Shown here piece after piece: positions 23,618-35,127 of a stretch of 37,006 bases of DNA; within the stretch, counting starts at the first letter, position 1, and every line of letters begins with the position of its first letter. Under the pieces are notes generated by a model that did not search any database, was not told the DNA's origin, and was given only the letters and a program-made list of their open reading frames with translations. Both the position numbers and the translations under genes were made by a program. Origin of the DNA: JBBRVP01 sp038246785 (GTDB taxonomy: Bacteria > Actinomycetota > Actinomycetes > Jiangellales > Jiangellaceae); assembly GCA_038246785.1 (NCBI GenBank), contig JBBRVP010000033.1, positions 1-37,006 on the forward strand, given 5' to 3'.

Positions 23618-24903
23618 GCGGCAGCTGGTTGGTCCGCGGCGCGCGGCCGCTCGGCGGCGAACCGGCCGACCTGCTGCTGCGCGACGGCGTGCTCGCCGAT
23701 ATCGGACCCGATCTGTCCGTCGCCGGTGCGGAGGTGCTCGACGCCGCCGGCCTGGTCGCGCTGCCCGGCCTGGTCGACCTGCACACCCACCTGCGCGAAC
23801 CCGGGCGGGAGGACGCCGAGACCGTCGAGACCGGCACCCGGGCAGCGGCCCTCGGCGGCTTCACCGCCGTGCACGCCATGCCCAACACCGACCCGGCCGC
23901 CGACACCGCCGGCGTCGTGGAGCAGGTCTGGCGGCTTGGCCGGGAGGCCGGTCACTGCCACGTGCAGCCGGTCGGTGCCGTGACCGTGGGCCGCCGCGGC
24001 GCGCAGCTGGCCGAGCTCGGCGCGATGGCCGACTCCGCGGCACGGGTCCGGGTCTTCTCCGACGACGGCGATTGCGTGTCCGACCCGGTGCTCATGCGCC
24101 GCGCCCTGGAGTACGTCAAGGCGTTCGACGGCGTCGTGGCACAACACGCGCAGGACCCGCGGCTCACCGAGGGCGCCCAGATGCACGAGGGCGAGCTGTC
24201 CGGCCGGCTCGGGCTGCGCGGCTGGCCGGCGGTCGCCGAGGAGGCCGTCGTCGCCCGCGACGTGCTGCTCGCCGCGCACGTCGGGTCACGGCTGCACGTC
24301 TGCCACGTCTCCACCGCGGGCTCCGTGGAGATCCTGCGCTGGGCCAAGGGCAAGGGCTGGGACGTCACCGCCGAGGTGACACCGCACCACCTGCTGCTCA
24401 CCGACGAGCTGGTCACCGGCTACGACCCGGTGTTCAAGGTCAACCCGCCGCTCCGCGGCCCCGACGACGTCGCCGCCGTGCGCCTCGCGCTCGCCGACGG
24501 CACGATCGACGCGGTGGCCACCGACCACGCCCCCCACGCGCTGGAGGACAAGGAGTGCGAATGGGCGGAGGCCGCCACCGGGATGCTCGGCCTGGAGACG
24601 GCGTTGTCGGTAGTGCAGGCGGCCATGGTCGACACCGGGCTGCTCGACTGGGCAGGCGTCGCCGACCGGATGGCTACCCGTCCGGCGCGAATCGGCCGGC
24701 TCCCCGGCCACGGACGTCCGCTGGCAGCCGGGGAGCCGGCCTCGCTCGTGCTCGTCGACCCGGCCGCCCGCGTCACCGTGGACCCGGCACGGCTCGCGTC
24801 GTTGAGCCGCAACACCCCCTATGCGGGGCGCGAGCTGCCCGGCGCCGTGGTCGCCACCTTCCTGCGCGGCCGGCCGACGGTGCTGGACGGGAAGCTGGCA
24901 TGA
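23614..24903 (+). CDS. pyrC: Dihydroorotase
   Basis: This encodes 429 aa. It cyclises carbamoyl aspartate to dihydroorotate and is a class I zinc amidohydrolase. The metal site begins with DLHTHLREPG (His57, His59), followed by GGFTAVHAMPNTDPAADT, the HVCHVST His, VTPHHLLLTD and ATDHAPHALEDKE with the catalytic Asp. The C-terminal substrate and barrel segment SLSRNTPYAGRELPG is typical. The GTG start in the GTGA overlap gives the normal N-terminus (SWLVRGARPLGG). The stop overlaps the next gene by ATGA. Confidence 0.96.
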   Translation: MSGSWLVRGARPLGGEPADLLLRDGVLADIGPDLSVAGAEVLDAAGLVALPGLVDLHTHLREPGREDAETVETGTRAAALGGFTAVHAMPNTDPAADTAGVVEQVWRLGREAGHCHVQPVGAVTVGRRGAQLAELGAMADSAARVRVFSDDGDCVSDPVLMRRALEYVKAFDGVVAQHAQDPRLTEGAQMHEGELSGRLGLRGWPAVAEEAVVARDVLLAAHVGSRLHVCHVSTAGSVEILRWAKGKGWDVTAEVTPHHLLLTDELVTGYDPVFKVNPPLRGPDDVAAVRLALADGTIDAVATDHAPHALEDKECEWAEAATGMLGLETALSVVQAAMVDTGLLDWAGVADRMATRPARIGRLPGHGRPLAAGEPASLVLVDPAARVTVDPARLASLSRNTPYAGRELPGAVVATFLRGRPTVLDGKLA

Positions 24904-25403
24904 GGTACCTCGCCCCGGTGCTGATCCTCGCGCTCGTGCTCGCCGTCGCCTACTACGGCATGTGGCGCGGCTGGTGGACCCGGGCCAACCTCACGGCCGG
25001 GATGCCGCCGCTGCCGACGCCGCCGCCTGGACTGCCCGCTCCGGCAACGAGCGCCGAGGGGCTCTACGCGGGCGCGGCGCGTCCCGGGCAGTGGCTCGAC
25101 CGGATCACCAGCCACGGTCTCGGCGCCCGCGCCAAGGCCATCGTGGAGGTGTACGCCGACGGAGTCGCGCTGCGACGGGACGGCGCCGCCGGCGTGTGGC
25201 TCGCGGCTGGTTCGCTGCGGGCCGTGCGACGCGACCGGGCGCTCGCCGGCAAGGTGGTCGAGGACGGCGGCCTGGTCGTGGTGACGTGGTCGCACGCGGA
25301 CACCGAGCTCGACCTGGGCTTCCGGCCCACTCGAGCCGACGACGCCGACGCCCTCGAGTCCGCTGTCGGCGCGCTGGTGGAGCGGGCAGCCCATGAGCGG
25401 TGA
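24900..25403 (+). CDS. PH-like domain membrane protein of the pyr operon
   Basis: This encodes 167 aa. One N-terminal transmembrane helix (about 3-22, LAPVLILALVLAVAYYGMW) is followed by a Pro-rich linker (MPPLPTPPPGLPAPA) and a C-terminal domain that looks like the small PH-like beta domain of the equivalent gene between pyrC and carA in mycobacteria (Rv1382 type) and streptomycetes. Function is unknown; its conserved place inside the UMP operon is the only clue. It starts with ATG in the pyrC stop overlap and overlaps carA by 11 bp. Confidence 0.85.
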   Translation: MRYLAPVLILALVLAVAYYGMWRGWWTRANLTAGMPPLPTPPPGLPAPATSAEGLYAGAARPGQWLDRITSHGLGARAKAIVEVYADGVALRRDGAAGVWLAAGSLRAVRRDRALAGKVVEDGGLVVVTWSHADTELDLGFRPTRADDADALESAVGALVERAAHER

Positions 25404-26534
25404 CCGCGGCTGCGCGCTGCTCGTCCTCGAGGACGGCCGGGCATTCCGGGGGCGCGCTCTCGGGGCCGCGGGGGAGGCGTACGGCGAGGCCGTCTTCTCG
25501 ACCGGCATGACCGGCTACCAGGAGACGCTGACCGACCCGTCCTACCACCGCCAGGTCGTCGTGCAGACCGCACCGCACATCGGCAACACCGGCGTCAACG
25601 ACGAGGACCCCGAATCCGACCGGATCTGGGTCGCCGGCTACGTCATCCGGGAGGCGCCGCGCCGCGCGTCGTCGTGGCGGACGCGGCGCGGGCTCGAGGA
25701 GGAGCTCGCGGCGCAGGGCGTGGTCGGCATCTGCGAGGTCGACACCCGGGCGCTGACCCGCCACCTGCGCGAGCGCGGCGCGATGCGAGTCGGCATCTCC
25801 ACTGTCGACGACGATGCGGCGGCACTGCGCGAGCGGGTGCTCGCCGCGCCGCCCATGCAGGGTGCCGACCTCACAGCCGACGTCACGACGCCACAGCCGT
25901 ACGTCGTCAGCGCCGTCGGCGAGACCCGCTTCACCGTGGCCGCGATCGACCTCGGCATCAAGACGATGACTCCTCGGCGGATGGCCGAGCGCGGCATGGA
26001 GGTTCACGTGCTGCCGGCCGGCTCGACGCTGGAACAGGTGCTCGCAACGTCCCCCGACGGGGTGTTCCTCTCCAACGGCCCCGGCGACCCCGCCACGGCC
26101 GAGCACGCGGTGGCGCTGCTGCGCGGCGTGCTGGAGCGCGGCGTGCCGGCGTTCGGGATCTGCTTCGGCAACCAGGTGCTCGGCCGTGCCCTCGGCTTCG
26201 GCACCTACAAGCTGCGCTACGGCCATCGCGGCATCAACCAGCCTGTGAAGGAGCTAGGACCCAGCGGGACCGGTCGGGTGGCCGTTACCTGTCATAATCA
26301 CGGCTTCGCCGTCGAGGCGCCGCTCGATGAGCTCGTTTCCACGCCTTTCGGCGGCGCAGCCGCCGTTTCACACGTATGCCTCAACGACGACGTGGTCGAG
26401 GGTCTGGAGCTGCGCGACGACGCCGGGCGGCTGCGGGCGTTCTCGGTGCAGTACCACCCGGAGGCCGCCGCCGGGCCGCACGACGCCGGCTACCTCTTCG
26501 ACCGCTTCGCCGACCTCATGCGCGGGCGCGCCTG

Positions 26535-26535
<1 letters not shown>
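25393..26535 (+). CDS. carA: Carbamoyl-phosphate synthase small subunit
   Basis: This encodes 380 aa. It hydrolyses glutamine and channels ammonia to CarB. The N-terminal domain has YGEAVFSTGMTGYQETLTDPSY and ICEVDTRALTRHLRERGAMR. The class I glutaminase domain carries FGICFGNQVLGRALG with nucleophile Cys257, and YHPEAAAGPHD with His355 and Glu357 completing the triad. The core CFGNQ replaces the E. coli CLGHQ; I recall this as an actinobacterial form. The start is ATG 25393, inside the end of the PH-like gene; the stop shares a base with the carB ATG (TGATG). Confidence 0.97.
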
Positions 26536-29833
<3,298 letters not shown>

Positions 29834-29837
<4 letters not shown>

Positions 29838-30721
29838 GTGCCGTCCGCCCCGCCGGCGGGGCGGCCCGCCAGATCGAGGCCGAGGTGCTCGCCACCGCGC
29901 GGGCGGGGGCCTTCGTGACCCTCACGCTGCTGGCGCCGGGGGTCGCGGACGCCGTACGCCCCGGGCACTTCGTGGCGCTTGCCGTCGGCGGTCCGGACAC
30001 CTCGATGCTGCTGCGCCGGTCGTTCTCGGTCTACCGGGCGCGCCCCAGCGACGCCTACGGCGGCACGCTGGAGATCGTCGTCGCGGTCCACGGCCGCGGG
30101 ACCGCGTGGCTGGCCGAGCGGCGGCCGCACGACGTCGTCGACCTCGTCGGCCCGCTCGGCCGCCCGTTCGCCCTGCCGCGGGAGCCGGTCGGCTGCGTGC
30201 TCGTCGGCGGTGGCTACGGCAGCGCGCCGCTGTTCGCCCTCGCCGAAGGGCTGCGCGCTCGGGACTGCACGCCGCACCTCGTGCTCGGCGCCGCCACCGC
30301 CGGCCGGCTGTTCGCCCCACCCGAGGCGCGGCGGGTCGCCGATTCGGTCACCGTCACGACCGAGGACGGCTCCGCGGGCGTCCGCGGCCTGGTCACCGAC
30401 GTCCTGCCCGACCTCGTGGAGCGCACCGGCGCCGACGTGCTCTACGCCTGCGGGCCGATGGGGATGCTCGCCGCGGTGGCCCGGGTCGCCGCCGAGGCAG
30501 GCGCGCACAGCCAGTGTGCCGTCGAGGAGGCGATGGCCTGCGGCATCGGCGTGTGCATGACCTGCGTGCTGCCGGTGGTCGGTGACGACGGGCGTACGCG
30601 GATGACCCGGGCCTGCCTCGAGGGACCGGTCTTCCGTGGCGACCGTGTCCGCTGGGATGCGGTCGGCAGCGTCCCGGCCGACTGCGTCGGGGCGCCCCGG
30701 CTGGCCGGGGCCGCCCGATGA
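29834..30721 (+). CDS. pyrK: Dihydroorotate dehydrogenase electron-transfer subunit PyrK
   Basis: This encodes 295 aa. It is an FAD and [2Fe-2S] protein that passes electrons from PyrD to NAD+. The N-terminal FAD domain has RPGHFVALAVGG and LLRRSFSVYRA. The NAD-binding part has VLVGGGYGSAPLFALAEGLR and VLYACGPMGMLAAVARVA. The cluster ligands are Cys236, Cys241, Cys244 (ACGIGVCMTC) and Cys261 (RACLEGPVF), the spacing known from the Lactococcus class 1B enzyme. GTG 29834 overlaps the carB stop. Direct pairing with pyrD identifies the latter as class 1B. Confidence 0.93.
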
Positions 30722-31695
30722 CCACGACCACCTCGCCGGCCGCCGCCGCGCTGGCCCCCGCCGAGGTCGACCTCACGACCCGCCTCGCCTCGGTCGTCCT
30801 ACCCAGCCCCGTGCTCACGGCGTCGGGCTGCGCAGCGGCCGGACGCGAGCTCGACGGTTTCCTCGACCTCACCGCCCTCGGGGCGGTCGTCACCAAGTCG
30901 ATCATGCTGGACGCCCGCTCGGGTCGGGCCACGCCTCGGATGGCCGAGACCCCGAGCGGCATGCTGAACTCGATCGGCCTGCAGGGCCCTGGCATCGACG
31001 GCTTCCTCCGGCACGACCTGCCGTGGCTGCTCGATCGTGGGGCCCGCGCCGTCGTGTCGATCGCCGGGAGCAGCGTCGAGGAGTACGTCGAGGTGGCGCG
31101 CCGGCTGCGCCGGGCCGGCGGCGCCACCGCCGTCGAGGTCAACATCTCCTGCCCCAACGTGGAGGACCGCGGCCTGGTCTTCGCCTGCGACCCCGCCGCC
31201 GCCGCCCGGGTGATCTCGGCGGTGCGCAAGGAGACCCACCGCACGGTGCCCGTCCTCGCCAAGCTCTCGCCCGACGTCACCGACATCACGGCGGTCGCCC
31301 GCGCCGTGGTCGAGGCCGGCGCCGACGCCATCACATTGGTCAACACGGTGCTCGGCATGGTGATCGACACCACGACGCTGCGGCCCGCCCTCGCCGGCGT
31401 GACCGGCGGCCTGTCGGGGCCGGCTATCCGGCCGGTGGCGGTCCGCTGCCTGTGGCAGGTGCACGAGGCGCTGCCGCAGGTGCCCCTCGTCGGTGCCGGC
31501 GGGGTGCGCACGGGGCTCGACGCGCTGGAGATGGTGCTCGCCGGCGCCGCCGCCGTCCAGGTCGGCACCGTCGTCTTCCACGACCCGGCAGCTCCGGCGC
31601 GGGTGGCCGCCGAGCTGCGCACGGCGCTCGCCGGGCGCGGCATCAGCAGGCTCGCCGACGCCGTCGGCCTTGCCCACCGCAGGAGCAGAGCGTGA
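30718..31695 (+). CDS. pyrD: Dihydroorotate dehydrogenase, class 1B catalytic subunit
   Basis: This encodes 325 aa. It oxidises dihydroorotate to orotate with FMN. The active-site loop reads VNISCPNVEDRG, with Cys as the catalytic base, which marks class 1; the membrane-bound class 2 enzymes have Ser here. Other motifs are VLTASGCAAAGRE, KSIMLDARSGRATPRMAETP, NSIGLQGPGIDGF, VLAKLSPDVTDITA, and LVGAGGVRTGLDALEMVLAGA for FMN phosphate. There is no N-terminal membrane anchor. It begins with ATG in an ATGA overlap with pyrK and ends in a GTGA overlap with pyrF. Confidence 0.95.
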   Translation: MTTTTSPAAAALAPAEVDLTTRLASVVLPSPVLTASGCAAAGRELDGFLDLTALGAVVTKSIMLDARSGRATPRMAETPSGMLNSIGLQGPGIDGFLRHDLPWLLDRGARAVVSIAGSSVEEYVEVARRLRRAGGATAVEVNISCPNVEDRGLVFACDPAAAARVISAVRKETHRTVPVLAKLSPDVTDITAVARAVVEAGADAITLVNTVLGMVIDTTTLRPALAGVTGGLSGPAIRPVAVRCLWQVHEALPQVPLVGAGGVRTGLDALEMVLAGAAAVQVGTVVFHDPAAPARVAAELRTALAGRGISRLADAVGLAHRRSRA

Positions 31696-32528
31696 GGCCG
31701 TTCGGCACCCGGCTCGCCGACGCGATGCTCGCGCGCGGTCCGCTCTGCGTCGGGATCGACCCACATCCCGCGCTGCTGGCGGCGTGGGGACTCGGGGACA
31801 ATGTCGCCGGCTTGGACCGGTTCGCCCGCACCGCGGTTGCGGCGCTGGCCGACCGGGTCGCGGTGCTCAAGCCGCAGTCGGCCTTCTTCGAGCGGCACGG
31901 CGCACCTGGCGTCGCCGTCCTGGAGCGCGTGCTCGCCGACGCGCGGGCCGCGGGCGCCCTGGTGCTGCTCGACGTCAAGCGCGGCGACATCGGCTCGACG
32001 GTGCAGGCGTACGCCGACGCCTACCTCGACCCCCGGTCCCCGCTGCACGCCGACGCCGTGACCGCCTCCCCGTACCTCGGCTTCGGATCCCTGCAGCCGC
32101 TGCTGGACACGGCGCAGGCCCACGGCGGTGGGGTGTTCGTGCTCGCGTTGACCTCCAACCCGGAGGGCGCCGAGGTGCAGGGCGCGCGTGGCGCCGACGG
32201 CCGCACCGTGGCGGGCACGGTCCTCGACCACGTACGGGCGGCCAACGCCACGACCGGCCACGACGGACCGGGCTCGGTGGGCGTGGTCGTGGGGGCCACC
32301 ATCGGCAGCACCACGGAACGCCTCGACTGCGGCGGGCCACTGCTGGTGCCCGGCCTGGGTGCGCAAGGCGGCACGGCCGAGGACCTGCATCGGCTCTTCG
32401 GCGACGCGCTGCCCGCGGTGCTGCCGAGCACGTCGCGCGAAGTGCTGGGCGCCGGACCGCGCCGCAGCGCCCTGCGGGACGCGGCCGAGCGGGTGGCGGC
32501 GGCGTACGCCGCGGCCCTCGGCCGTTGA
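31692..32528 (+). CDS. pyrF: Orotidine 5'-phosphate decarboxylase, type 2
   Basis: This encodes 278 aa. It decarboxylates OMP to UMP. The catalytic block LLDVKRGDIGST holds Asp94, Lys96 and Asp99; GPLCVGIDPHP, LKPQSAFFERHG and GVVVGATIGST complete the barrel. The size of about 280 aa and these motifs place it in the longer bacterial type 2 family. The gene closes the UMP pathway. Orotate phosphoribosyltransferase (pyrE) is missing from the window and must be elsewhere, a common actinobacterial arrangement. The GTG start overlaps pyrD. Confidence 0.96.
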   Translation: MRPFGTRLADAMLARGPLCVGIDPHPALLAAWGLGDNVAGLDRFARTAVAALADRVAVLKPQSAFFERHGAPGVAVLERVLADARAAGALVLLDVKRGDIGSTVQAYADAYLDPRSPLHADAVTASPYLGFGSLQPLLDTAQAHGGGVFVLALTSNPEGAEVQGARGADGRTVAGTVLDHVRAANATTGHDGPGSVGVVVGATIGSTTERLDCGGPLLVPGLGAQGGTAEDLHRLFGDALPAVLPSTSREVLGAGPRRSALRDAAERVAAAYAAALGR

Positions 32529-32556
32529 TCGCGCCTCGATCGGGATGAGGGGGGCG

Positions 32557-32586
32557 TTGGCAGCACGGCGCCGCAGTCGCTAGGTT
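32557..32586 (+). promoter_or_regulatory. Promoter for the mihF-gmk run, TTGGCA-N18-TAGGTT
   Basis: TTGGCA (32557-32562) matches the -35 consensus at 5 of 6 bases. An 18-bp spacer separates it from TAGGTT (32581-32586), which fits TANNNT. Transcription would start near 32593, about 50 nt before mihF. It lies in the 115-bp gap after pyrF, so mihF is probably not simply part of the pyr operon. Confidence 0.55.
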
Positions 32587-32643
32587 CGCGGCCAACACCC
32601 ACCGTAACGGCCCGGCTGTCCCGACCCGACTGAGGTGTTCGAC

Positions 32644-32964
32644 GTGGTGCTCCCCCCGCTGACCCCGGAGCAGAGGGCGGCCGCCCTCGACAAGGCTGCG
32701 AAGGCCCGCCGCGAGCGCGCGGAGATCAAGAACCGGCTCAAGCACTCGGGTGGATCACTCGCCGACGTGCTCGCCGAGGGCCAGAGCAACGAGGTCATCG
32801 GCAAGATGAAGGTCTCGGCGCTGCTCGAGTCGATGCCCGGCGTCGGCAAGGTGCGGGCCCGCCAGATCATGGAGCGGATAGGCATCTCCGAGACGCGGCG
32901 GGTCCGCGGGCTCGGCGCCAACCAGGTGAGCGCCCTCGAGGCCGTGTTCGGCGGTCGGGGCTGA
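32644..32964 (+). CDS. mihF: mIHF, actinobacterial integration host factor
   Basis: This encodes 106 aa. It is a small nucleoid-associated DNA-bending protein of actinobacteria, unrelated in sequence to the IHF of enterobacteria. The N-terminal helix LTPEQRAAALDKAAKARRER is followed by the helix-two-turn-helix core: VIGKMKVSALLESMPGVGKV, RARQIMERIGIS and RRVRGLGANQ. GTG 32644 is chosen because GAGG (32632-32635) is then 8 nt upstream and the N-terminus VLPPLTPEQR matches family length; GTG 32635 would overlap its own ribosome site. Its stop lies in a CTGA junction with gmk. Confidence 0.92.
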   Translation: MVLPPLTPEQRAAALDKAAKARRERAEIKNRLKHSGGSLADVLAEGQSNEVIGKMKVSALLESMPGVGKVRARQIMERIGISETRRVRGLGANQVSALEAVFGGRG

Positions 32965-33530
32965 GCGCGGGGCCGCCACGGCGCTCCCGTCTGCTGGTCC
33001 TCTCCGGCCCCTCGGGCGTCGGCAAGTCCACCGTCGTCCGCGAGCTACGCCGCCACCACCCCGACGTCTGGGTGTCGGTGTCGGCCACGAGCCGGTTCCC
33101 GCGGCCGGGGGAGCGTGACGGCGTCCACTACTCCTTCCTCGACCGCGGCGAGTTCCTGCGCCGAGCGGAGGCGGGGGAGTTCCTCGAGTGGGCGGAGTTC
33201 GCCGGCCACCTGTACGGCACCCCCGCGGAGCCGGTCCTGCGCCACCTCGCCGCCGGTGTACCTGTCGTGCTCGAGATCGACCTCGCGGGGGCTCGGCAGG
33301 TCCACGCGCGCCTGCCCGAGGCGCTGCTGGTGTTCCTCAAGCCGCCGTCGTGGGACGAGCTGGTCCGCCGGCTCACCGGCCGGGGCACCGAGGAGCCCGA
33401 CGTCGTCGCCCGCCGGCTCGAGGTGGCCCGCGCCGAGATGGCCGCCGAGCCTGAGTTCGAGATCAGGCTGGTCAACGACGACGTCGAGGCGGTGGGCCGT
33501 CGGCTGGTAGCCTTGCTGGGTCAGCCGTAG
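32961..33530 (+). CDS. gmk: Guanylate kinase, probable CTG start
   Basis: This encodes about 189 aa from CTG 32961. It phosphorylates GMP to GDP. The P-loop is RLLVLSGPSGVGKSTVVREL, followed by SVSATSRFPRPGERDGVHYSF, the EWAEFAGHLYGTP substrate loop, VVLEIDLAGARQV and the lid/C-terminal RLEVARAEM. The first standard start in frame is GTG 33072, which would remove the P-loop and kill the enzyme; upstream of the P-loop there is no ATG, GTG or TTG. CTG 32961 overlaps the mihF stop as CTGA, exactly where other genes of this window have GTGA, and gives a normal N-terminus (SAGPPRRSRLLVLSG). CTG 32991 or 32994 are less likely alternatives. Confidence 0.88.
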   Translation: MSAGPPRRSRLLVLSGPSGVGKSTVVRELRRHHPDVWVSVSATSRFPRPGERDGVHYSFLDRGEFLRRAEAGEFLEWAEFAGHLYGTPAEPVLRHLAAGVPVVLEIDLAGARQVHARLPEALLVFLKPPSWDELVRRLTGRGTEEPDVVARRLEVARAEMAAEPEFEIRLVNDDVEAVGRRLVALLGQP

Positions 33531-33582
33531 GCGGCGGCTCGCCGCCCGGCCGCAGCTCAGCTCCCTTGCGAAAGGCTTCAGC

Positions 33583-33849
33583 GTGTCCGGAACCCACGGC
33601 GTCGCCGAGGGCATCACCTCGCCCTCCATCGACCGGCTGCTGGAGAAGACCGACTCCAAGTACGCGCTGGTCATCTACGCCGCCAAGCGCGCGCGGCAGA
33701 TCAACGCCTACTACGCCCAGCTCGGTGAGGGCCTGCTGGAGTACGTCGGCCCGCTCGTCGAGACCCACGTCCAGGAGAAGCCCCTCTCGATCGCCCTGCG
33801 CGAGATCGACGGCGACCTACTCACCGTCGAGCCCGTCGAGCAGGCCTGA
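33583..33849 (+). CDS. rpoZ: RNA polymerase omega subunit
   Basis: This encodes 88 aa. It helps assemble RNA polymerase around the beta-prime subunit. The omega signature SPSIDRLLEKTDSKYALVIY, AAKRARQINAYYAQLGEG and KPLSIALREI are intact. It starts with GTG 33583; AAAGG lies about 9 nt upstream. The gmk-rpoZ-coaBC order is common to many bacteria. A 52-bp gap separates it from gmk and 19 bp from coaBC. Confidence 0.95.
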   Translation: MSGTHGVAEGITSPSIDRLLEKTDSKYALVIYAAKRARQINAYYAQLGEGLLEYVGPLVETHVQEKPLSIALREIDGDLLTVEPVEQA

Positions 33850-33868
33850 CCGGGAGCCGCGTCCTCCG

Positions 33869-35092
33869 GTGGCGCGCCTCGTCCTCGGCGTCGGCGCCGG
33901 CATCGCCGCCTACAAGGCCTGCCTGCTCCTGCGCGAGCTGACCGAGGCCGGCCACCATGTCCGGGTCGTCCCCACCGACGCGGCGCTGCGCTTCGTCGGC
34001 GAGCCGACCTGGGCGGCGCTGTCCGGCGAGCCGGTAGCGACCGACGTGTGGTCCGACGCCCATCAGGTGCCCCACGTCCGACTGGGCCGCGAGGCCGACG
34101 CGGTGGTGGTCGCCCCCGCCACCGCCGACCTGCTGGCCCGGGCCGCGCACGGGCTGGCCGACGACCTGCTCACCTCCACCCTGCTCACGGCGCGCTGCCC
34201 GGTCCTGCTCGCCCCGGCCATGCACACCGAGATGTGGGAGCACCCGGCCACCCGCGACAACGTCGCGCTGCTGCGCCGGCGCGGGGTCGTCGTCCTTGAA
34301 CCGGAGATCGGCCGGCTCACCGGAGCCGAATCCGGCCCCGGGCGGCTTCCCGAGCCGGTGGAGATCGCGGCCGTGGTCCGGGCTGTGCTGGCCCGCGGCG
34401 CTCTCCCGCCCGATCTGGTCGGCCGCCGGGTGGTCGTGTCCGCCGGCGGCACCCGCGAGCCGCTCGACCCGGTCCGCTACCTCGGCAACCGATCCTCCGG
34501 TCGGCAGGGGTGGGCGCTGGCGCGCACCGCCGCCGCCCGAGGCGCCTGCGTCACGGTCGTCGCGGCCAACGTCGACGCCGCGGATCCGGCTGGCACGACC
34601 GTGGTCCGGGTCGGCACCGCCTTTGAGCTGCGCGCAGCGGTGATCGCGGCCGCCGAGACGGCCGACGCGGTGGTGATGGCCGCCGCCGTCGCGGACTTCC
34701 GCCCCGCCGCGTACGCCGAACACAAGATCAAGAAAGGCAGCGGCGACGACGCGCCGGCGCTCGAGCTGACGCGCAACCCCGACGTGCTCGCTGAGCTCGC
34801 CGCGCAGCGCCGTCCCGGCCGAGTCGTGGTCGGCTTTGCCGCCGAGACCGGCGACGCAGCCGGCAGCCCGCTCGAGCACGGGCGGGCCAAGCTCGCCCGC
34901 AAGGGCGCCGACCTGCTCGTCGTCAACGACGTCAGCGGCGGGAAGGTCTTCGGCGATCCGCACACCGAGGCCGTCGTCCTCGGTGCCGACGGTTCGGCCA
35001 CCGAGGTGCCGGTCGGGCCAAAAGAGGCGCTCGCCTCGGTCGTGTGGGACCTCGTGGCCGAACGGCTCGGGTCGGCTCCCGCGCCCCGGTAG
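33869..35092 (+). CDS. coaBC: Bifunctional CoaBC: phosphopantothenoylcysteine decarboxylase / PPC synthetase
   Basis: This encodes 407 aa. It makes 4'-phosphopantetheine for CoA: the C-terminal CoaB domain couples phosphopantothenate to cysteine using CTP, and the N-terminal flavoprotein CoaC domain decarboxylates the product. CoaC shows VGAGIAAYKACLLLRELT, the catalytic His in PHVRL, VVVAPATADLLARAA and APAMHTEMWEHPA. The flap reads GRLTGAESGPGRLPE without the Cys seen in the E. coli enzyme, which I believe is the actinobacterial form. CoaB shows SAGGTREPLDPVRYLGNRSS, AAAVADFRPA, KIKK and TRNPDVLAEL. GTG 33869 has GGGAG upstream. Confidence 0.95.
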   Translation: MARLVLGVGAGIAAYKACLLLRELTEAGHHVRVVPTDAALRFVGEPTWAALSGEPVATDVWSDAHQVPHVRLGREADAVVVAPATADLLARAAHGLADDLLTSTLLTARCPVLLAPAMHTEMWEHPATRDNVALLRRRGVVVLEPEIGRLTGAESGPGRLPEPVEIAAVVRAVLARGALPPDLVGRRVVVSAGGTREPLDPVRYLGNRSSGRQGWALARTAAARGACVTVVAANVDAADPAGTTVVRVGTAFELRAAVIAAAETADAVVMAAAVADFRPAAYAEHKIKKGSGDDAPALELTRNPDVLAELAAQRRPGRVVVGFAAETGDAAGSPLEHGRAKLARKGADLLVVNDVSGGKVFGDPHTEAVVLGADGSATEVPVGPKEALASVVWDLVAERLGSAPAPR

Positions 35093-35095
35093 TCT
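35090..35095 (+). promoter_or_regulatory. Tentative -10 (TAGTCT) upstream of metK
   Basis: TAGTCT fits TANNNT and contains the coaBC stop codon. It would start transcription about 26 nt before metK, leaving room for the GAGGAG ribosome site. The -35 region is poor, so this may be an internal promoter or chance. Confidence 0.25.
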
Positions 35096-35127
35096 TGCCC
35101 GGTCCGTCCGGCCGTCCGAGGAGTCCC

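Noticed and set aside
35000..35127. SAM riboswitch upstream of metK
   Set aside because: The gap between coaBC and metK is 35 bp, too short for any known SAM riboswitch aptamer, and no such fold is visible.
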